Of a stretch of 64,000 bases of DNA, positions 60,101 to 64,000 are shown piece after piece. Position numbers and translations under genes: made by a program. This DNA is from Paraescarpia echinospica (Eukaryota > Annelida > Polychaeta > Sabellida > Siboglinidae). Position 1 is the first letter of the stretch. Every line of letters begins with the position of its first letter. Below the pieces are notes generated by a model. That model was not told where the DNA came from. It worked only from the letters and a program-made list of their open reading frames with translations, and searched no databases. The DNA lies in assembly GCA_020002185.1 (NCBI GenBank), contig CM034532.1, forward strand, positions 51,072,702-51,136,701, read 5' to 3'.

Positions 60101-63100
60101 TATGTGTGCTTTAATGTGTTATCCTTGGTACTATTATATATTACTTTATTTTCTGTTCTAGTTGCATGTACAGGGGTAGAACTACCCACTAGTCCGCTAG
60201 TCCGTACACTGGTAAAGATTACGGCGGACTAGTAAATCCGCCTACCAACTAGTCCGGCTGTCTAGTAAAAATCAGCACGTTGCATGATGCCACCATCTGT
60301 ACCATTGACAAACTAATTCTTTACGTAATGAGGCGACAGTGAAAAGTGAAACAGTGCTGTTGATTGACTGTTGTGTGACATCGAATTCTGAAATGACAGT
60401 TTTGTTTGGTTTAGCGTATCTGGTACAGGGGTAGGGCTAATGAGTGCAATTGGTGGTCATTTTCAAATGCACGGTTTTCGAATACGGTTTACATCTACAT
60501 TGCTTTATTAGTCTACGTTTATGCACGATGTATCATTACTTGACTGGGGTTGCAAAACCAGCAGAAAAACGCAAGCTGGAAAAACACTGCAACTGCCCAC
60601 CGAGCCATTCAAGTGCTGAAAACGGCCACCATGGACCGTCTGACGCATTTGTTGCAATTTAAATTTGTGTTGTTTTGATATTTTCAGGACTAGTAAACCT
60701 TTTGGTTTAGGGTGGCCGTGATGACAAGTAACATTATATTTTAAAAATGGGCCAAGTGGCCCTGAAGTCCTTTGGACTAATACGTCTATATGTGACCCCG
60801 GCTGACCAATTGAGTGATAAGTCGGAAAATTGTAACATTGTTTTCTTACATCCTTGTAAAGGTTTGGTAGGGTGCTTTACACGGTTTCAAAAAATATGAC
60901 TGCTACAAAAATTGGCAAAGTTATGGAGCATTGAACATGGTAGGGATCAAAATGTGAAAATGAAGAAAAGGCTGTTGAAGTTTTACATTATATATGCAAA
61001 TGGATTGCACTGAAATATTACATGCACAACATTCAAATGTGGCACACAGTATGTAATATGTATGTTATGTTGCAATTATACACTGGAAGTACAAATGTGC
61101 TGCTACAAAGACTTATCAAGTTATGCCAGATTATGTCTTCAAGTGTAAAACTAAGAGGACAGATTATCTGAGAGCAAAAGGTAGACTCACTGTTTGACAG
61201 TTTAAAACCTACAGTTTAACAGGGGTCTAGTGGCTTAATGCTGTCTGTTGACACAAGCTATTGCCAGTGACCAATTACAGATTAGTCACAGTTTCCATCA
61301 AACAATAGCAGGCAGAGAATCTTAACTCCACAGCTGGGTGTAATACACAACCAGAGGCACCACTGATTCATGGTCAAGTAGATTAGCTCAATGCACCAAC
61401 TAAGACAATACACAACACTGTGAGTGACAGTGTCCAGAGTGAAGCCTAAGCAGTGTCATCATTGCTGAATAGATCAATTAAACCTGCCAAGTGGGTGACA
61501 TTCTGCACAAGTGTTCATTAATCCTTAGTGATTGTTCAGAACACCAGACTGACCACATACCTAAACAAAGCGAATGTAATAGGTGAAGAACAGGCAGTAT
61601 TCAAATAGGGGTATTGGTTGAATTGTATTTGTCTCGACGCAAAAGGCTTTATTGTGCCTTCATCGATTATAAGAAAGCATTTGATTTAGTAGTCCTCACT
61701 GTGGTCTAAGATAATTTCATGCAGTATTAATGGTATTGTGTTGAAAGTTGTATACAACATGTACAAAAATGCTAAATCATGTATAAATGAGGGCCAGGCT
61801 GTGTCAGCCTTCTTCTCATGTGTAGAGGTATGGCAAGGAGAAAACTTGTGTCCTTTGTTATTTGCTATTTACCTGAATAATTTTGAACACTGTTAGTCAC
61901 AATTATAACGGACTTGACATGGCAGCTGGTTAAATTTACAACAACCTTAGTGATGATGATGTAAAAAATGTATGTTCTACTATATGCTGATGACACTAGA
62001 ATGATTCAATCAAATACAGATTTCTTGCTTGTGTATAGTGGAACTATGTCAACTCTTCTAATGGTTGACATTTGGTTGTTTCAGGTGTCAACTATATTGT
62101 GAATCTGTAAATATTAGTCTACATTGATACAACTGATTTACACAGTACCATGTCTACACAAGGCATGGCAAGCATAAACAGAACAGTAGAATGCATTTGA
62201 TATCAATAAAGTGTAGGATATTTCACTCTATAGTTGTCCAGAATATTAATTTTCTATGTTTGTCACCTACAGGTGACAGAATATTAATGTTCTATGTTTG
62301 TTCCCTACAGGTTTCTACAGACAATACATCTTTAACCAATAGACACCACAGTCACACCATTTTATAATAATTAAATGAACATCAAAATAAACACAACTTG
62401 CAATTATAGAAAATCAATAGTTTTGAAGATACAGTTTAAAAGTGTTAGGCAACTGTTCAGTCTAACAGTGGTCAAGTGTGTCTACTCTGCCTGGGTGCTG
62501 TGACCAATTAAAGATTAGTCAAGGTCTCAATGGACTGGGCTGTAGAGATTAGTCACAGCTGTTGATTTTGTGGAACAATACACAACATCTAATGTTGGGG
62601 GTGGTCTCAAGGGCCCTTCTCAAAACCACATCACTAGATAATGTAAACCTTTTGCACTTTGGGGGCCCCTTAGGTGCCCTTAGAATGATTTAATCAAATA
62701 CAGATTCATTGTATATAGTGGCAGCACCCTAAGATACATCTATGCAAAATTAGAAAAAAAGTTGCTGAACAGTTTTTGAAAAAAAAGGCCAAATGTTAAA
62801 TTTTTACAAGTTTTGGGGTCCTTGGAGGCCCTAGGGAGCCCTTAAAATGATTTAATCAAATACAGATTTCTCGTACATAGTGGCAGTGCCCCAAGATATG
62901 TCTATGCAAAATTAGAGAAAAAGTTGCTGAACGGTTTCTGAGATACGGCAGCTAATGGCGGAAGGCGGACGGCGGACGCAGAGTGATGGCAATAGTCCCT
63001 TGGACCTTCGGCCAAAGGACTAAAAACAACTTACATGAGAAATGGAAACATGTACAGTCGAGGCAAACATGAAAAACAAAGTGTTTCATATTAACAATGG

Positions 63101-63199
63101 TATCATCTAATTACCATGGTATCCTACCTTAACATCTTCATCAAGTTTCATGATCTTCTTGATGCGAGCCAGTGGAAGCACCTGAGCTTTGAATTCATT
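42008..63199 (-). CDS. NFYC: NF-YC, CCAAT-binding factor NF-Y subunit gamma (3' eight exons)
   Basis: NF-YC pairs with NF-YB through a histone fold; the dimer binds NF-YA and the CCAAT box in promoters in the nucleus. Eight exons on the minus strand (63199-63128, 57287-57174, 54411-54316, 53938-53812, 52546-52464, 46260-46096, 44970-44809, 42145-42008) join in frame to 318 residues and a TGA stop. The N-terminal 72 residues match the histone fold: [70 protein letters not shown]. The rest is Q-rich, as in the animal activation domain. The first exon or exons lie beyond the window or in its last part and were not found. Confidence 0.96.
42425..44070 (-). repeat. 91-bp minisatellite, about 18 copies, in an NF-YC intron
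   Basis: The monomer includes TATACCCTTAACTGGATATA, AGGTCCGGTTTCACGGTTGT, TGATACATTGTACATGGTTA and CCCCTCAAGAAACTTGTTTT. Three copies (about 42990, 43412 and 43935) share the same 38-bp internal deletion, with junction CCTTAAGTACATGG. One copy near 43490 is scrambled. Confidence 0.95.
44067..44215. repeat. Imperfect palindrome at the end of the 91-bp array
   Basis: CTTCTTCAGCAGA..GAAGTTA at 44095-44117 faces TAACTTCAGTCTGCTGAAGAAG at 44165-44186, meeting in GTCATGTGACAT-type sequence. Similarity continues outward (TATATTTTGGTCATCT against the complement of AGGTGACTGAAATATA). It looks like two head-to-head copies of one sequence end. Confidence 0.75.
44690..44829 (-). repeat. About 20-24-bp array of tandem 5' splice sites (NF-YC)
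   Basis: Read on the minus strand, GGTCAGTTCAGTGTCACACA-like units repeat about seven times, starting inside the exon at 44829 and running into the intron. Each has GTCAGT or GTTAGT after AG or GG. The real donor (CAG|GTCAGT after 44809) is the second unit, so one unit is coding. Confidence 0.88.
44809..44970 (-). CDS. NFYC: NF-YC exon: Q-rich region
   Basis: 162 nt, phase 0, acceptor CATCTAG, donor GTCAGT. It encodes [40 protein letters not shown] and ends QAGQFSVTQ. An alternative donor at 44829 would break the frame to the next exon. The last 20 bases are one unit of the donor array. Confidence 0.87.
44971..46095 (-). other. NF-YC intron, unique
   Basis: No gene or tandem array. Open frames on the + strand around 44860-45298 are shadows of the exon and chance. 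Confidence 0.6.
46096..46260 (-). CDS. NFYC: NF-YC exon: poly-Q activation segment
   Basis: 165 nt, phase 0, acceptor GTCTGTAG, donor GTAAGC. It encodes [17 protein letters not shown], a run of mostly Gln with Pro (about 19 residues), and [20 protein letters not shown]; the last part matches the vertebrate NTGEIQQIP region. The acceptor one AG further in (GGCAG|CC) gives the wrong phase and a stop, so TGTAG|GCAGCC was chosen. The first 12 exon bases belong to the array monomer. Confidence 0.92.
46249..51812 (-). repeat. 32-bp array of tandem 3' splice sites, about 174 copies (NF-YC)
   Basis: On the minus strand each monomer reads TTCTGTGTTGTGTCTGTA(G/T)GCAG then CCAGTGATG: pyrimidine/G-rich tract, acceptor and the first exon bases. 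Two monomer classes differ at GTAGGCAG versus GTATGCAG and are about equally common. A block of 32 monomers (1,024 bp) is repeated: 46880, 47136 and 47149 recur at 47904, 48160 and 48173. Spurious ORFs of up to 651 codons result on the + strand. Confidence 0.96.
51813..52463 (-). other. NF-YC intron remainder
   Basis: AT-rich unique sequence; no feature seen. Confidence 0.6.
52464..52546 (-). CDS. NFYC: NF-YC exon: Q-rich region
   Basis: 83 nt, acceptor TGTGTGCAG, donor GTTTGT. After completing a split Ala codon it encodes [20 protein letters not shown] and LPVSFTQ. Length and phase agree with both neighbours. Confidence 0.88.
52565..52855 (-). repeat. 10-11-bp repeat (AGTGACACAGC)
   Basis: About 27 degenerate copies of CAGTGACACAG-like units immediately upstream (in the minus sense) of the exon acceptor. 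The monomer does not include the splice site. It produces minus-strand shadow ORFs rich in Cys, His and Val. Confidence 0.88.
53239..53571 (-). repeat. 16-bp minisatellite, about 21 copies
   Basis: Near-perfect tandem of AGCTAGCCTAGACATG; the only clear variant is GAGGTAGC at about 53381. It holds a GCTAGC palindrome in every unit. The high identity suggests recent expansion. Confidence 0.97.
53812..53938 (-). CDS. NFYC: NF-YC exon after the histone fold
   Basis: 127 nt, acceptor ACCATAG (weak pyrimidine tract), donor GTTAGT. It encodes [20 protein letters not shown], then [20 protein letters not shown] and QQ. The [12 protein letters not shown] block matches PVQYYFTLAQQ of vertebrate NF-YC. 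Confidence 0.9.
54316..54411 (-). CDS. NFYC: NF-YC exon: histone fold alpha-3/alpha-C
   Basis: 96 nt, acceptor TTATTTCAG, donor GTAGGT. It encodes [20 protein letters not shown] and [12 protein letters not shown], almost identical to other animals. It follows a GC-AG intron. Confidence 0.96.
54680..57150 (-). repeat. 45-bp minisatellite, about 54 copies, two subfamilies
   Basis: The shared core is CATCTTGACTGGC(A/G)TATGTTGTACATGTTGTTTA. Units at 54680-56330 continue TACTAGACAAA, while units at 56365-57150 continue CAATATACAAA, apart from two of the first type at about 56590-56650. A 45-bp length keeps all frames open on both strands. It lies in the NF-YC GC-AG intron. Confidence 0.96.
57174..57287 (-). 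CDS. NFYC: NF-YC exon: histone fold alpha-1/alpha-2, GC donor
   Basis: 114 nt, acceptor TTCTAG, encoding [20 protein letters not shown] and [18 protein letters not shown]. The 5' splice site is CAG|GCAAGT, a canonical GC donor; the frame to the next exon (LQ then KNDIAMA) leaves no GT alternative. Confidence 0.95.
57802..58075 (+). pseudogene. LINE reverse-transcriptase fragment (CR1/jockey-like)
   Basis: The translation contains [35 protein letters not shown] and, after an in-frame TAA where NYRPIS is expected, [13 protein letters not shown]. It is an isolated fragment in the largest NF-YC intron, not similar to the RT in the repeat family. Confidence 0.8.
58117..58805 (-). repeat. 36-bp minisatellite, about 19 copies
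   Basis: The monomer is TTGAGGTGTGGTTTCCACTT plus GACCACTGGTACTCGG. In one minus frame it reads [12 protein letters not shown], which looks mucin-like, but several other frames are also open. It sits inside an NF-YC intron, directly after the LINE fragment, so it is treated as non-coding. Confidence 0.93.
58806..60742 (-). other. NF-YC intron, AT-rich, with old repeat
   Basis: 59130-59480 is the inverted relative of the repeat at 38460-38820. A 75-codon minus frame there (59227-59454) is not recognised. 60175-60250 has a few CTAGTCCG units. No gene seen. Confidence 0.5.
60743..63026 (-). mobile_element. Repeat family copy C (2.3 kb), reverse orientation
   Basis: Starts AAAAATGGGCCAAGTGGCCC and ends CCAAAGGACTAAAAA on the + strand. 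It contains the LINE RT remnant in sense ([18 protein letters not shown] at about 61630-61690; YADDT at about 61985). It lacks both TTAA insertions of copy A and so records the empty sites. It lies in the NF-YC intron. Confidence 0.82.
63128..63199 (-). CDS. NFYC: NF-YC exon: start of histone fold
   Basis: 72 nt, acceptor GTTGTAG, donor GTAGGA, phase 0. It encodes [20 protein letters not shown] and EDVK, the invariant N-terminal helix segment of NF-YC. The upstream exon is not visible in the remaining 800 bp. Confidence 0.96.
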
Positions 63200-63549
63200 C
63201 TACAACACAGGGTCACATAATATACACATTTATACTTTGCAACATACAAAATCTGCCTGCAACTAAATACAGTATACAACTGCCATGTCAAGAAATATAT
63301 ACATATAATTAGTAATACATTTACATCAACAACTTGTGTTTTAAATTAAACGTTTATTTTATTACAATTTTTTTTTATATACTAAAATTTAGTTTTAAAC
63401 AGACCTATTCTGTTCCACATTTAGTAACTTAATGTTCTTAATACCACAATACCTACCACCTAGACTTCAAATTTACATTTAAGTACAATTATACCACTCA
63501 CAGACTTTACATATACATTCAATCACACTATTGCTACCATGGAGGTCTG

Positions 63550-64000
63550 TTAGTTTACATTATTTTACATATAAGTTCAGTCACACAATTACTACCCCGG
63601 TGCCCCTGGTACCACTAACAGATTCCAAGTTTACAAACTTCACACATAAGTTCAGTTACACCATTGCTACCACTAACAGACTGCAAGTTTACAAACTTCA
63701 CACATAAGTTCAATCACACCATTGCTACCACTTACAGACTGCAAGTTTACAAACTTCACACATAAGTTCAATCACACCATTGCTACCACTAACAGACTGC
63801 AAGTTTACAAACTTCACACATAAGTTCAATCACACCATTGCTACCACTAACAGACTGCAAGTTTACAAACTTCACACATAAGTTCAATCACACCACTGCT
63901 ACCACTTACAGACTGCAAGTTTACAAACTTCACACATAAGTTCAATCACACCATTGCTACCACTTACAGACTGCAAGTTTACAAACTTCACACATAAGTT
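63550..64000 (-). repeat. 58-bp minisatellite running off the window
   Basis: About 8 copies of AAGTTCAATCACACCATTGC, TACCACTAACAGACTGCAAG and TTTACAAACTTCACACAT. Copies become more regular to the right, and the array continues past 64000. It lies upstream of the NF-YC exon (intron). The 63200-63549 interval is AT-rich without features. Confidence 0.93.

Overview
This is animal (metazoan) nuclear DNA: two spliced genes with GT-AG introns sit among many minisatellites and nested transposons. The taxon cannot be fixed from the sequence. A marine invertebrate, possibly a sponge or another early-branching animal, would fit the divergent receptor phosphatase, the THAP/TTAA transposon and the Ty3/gypsy element.

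Layout. On the + strand, 24-27935 holds the 13 last coding exons of a receptor-type protein tyrosine phosphatase: catalytic domain D1, linker, domain D2 and the stop. On the - strand, 63199-42008 holds the eight last coding exons of NF-YC, the histone-fold subunit of the CCAAT-binding factor NF-Y, followed by its Q-rich activation domain. The two genes converge. The roughly 14 kb between them holds two large minisatellites, a copy of an unnamed repeat family, a 3'-truncated Ty3/gypsy retrotransposon and a possible Helitron. Every exon junction was placed by hand, and all reading-frame phases agree.

About 25 kb (near 40%) of the window is tandem repeat, in some 18 arrays whose monomers are unrelated (10 to 91 bp). 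Five of these arrays have a monomer that spans a splice junction of the host gene. One phosphatase intron (6696-9657) is almost entirely a run of about 12 tandem 5' splice sites followed by about 40 tandem 3' splice sites, each carrying the adjoining exon end. NF-YC shows the same thing independently: a 5.5-kb array of about 174 acceptor-bearing 32-bp monomers, and a short donor array. This recurrent amplification of exon edges is the most unusual feature of the window.

Transposons. Three copies of one repeat family with hairpin ends (15806-25318, 33173-35208, 60743-63026) carry remnants of a LINE reverse transcriptase. The first copy was invaded twice by TTAA-flanked elements: a 723-bp MITE and a 5.9-kb Kolobok-like element with a decayed THAP gene and a second gene fragment reading inward from its other end. 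The third copy supplies the empty sites that prove both insertions.
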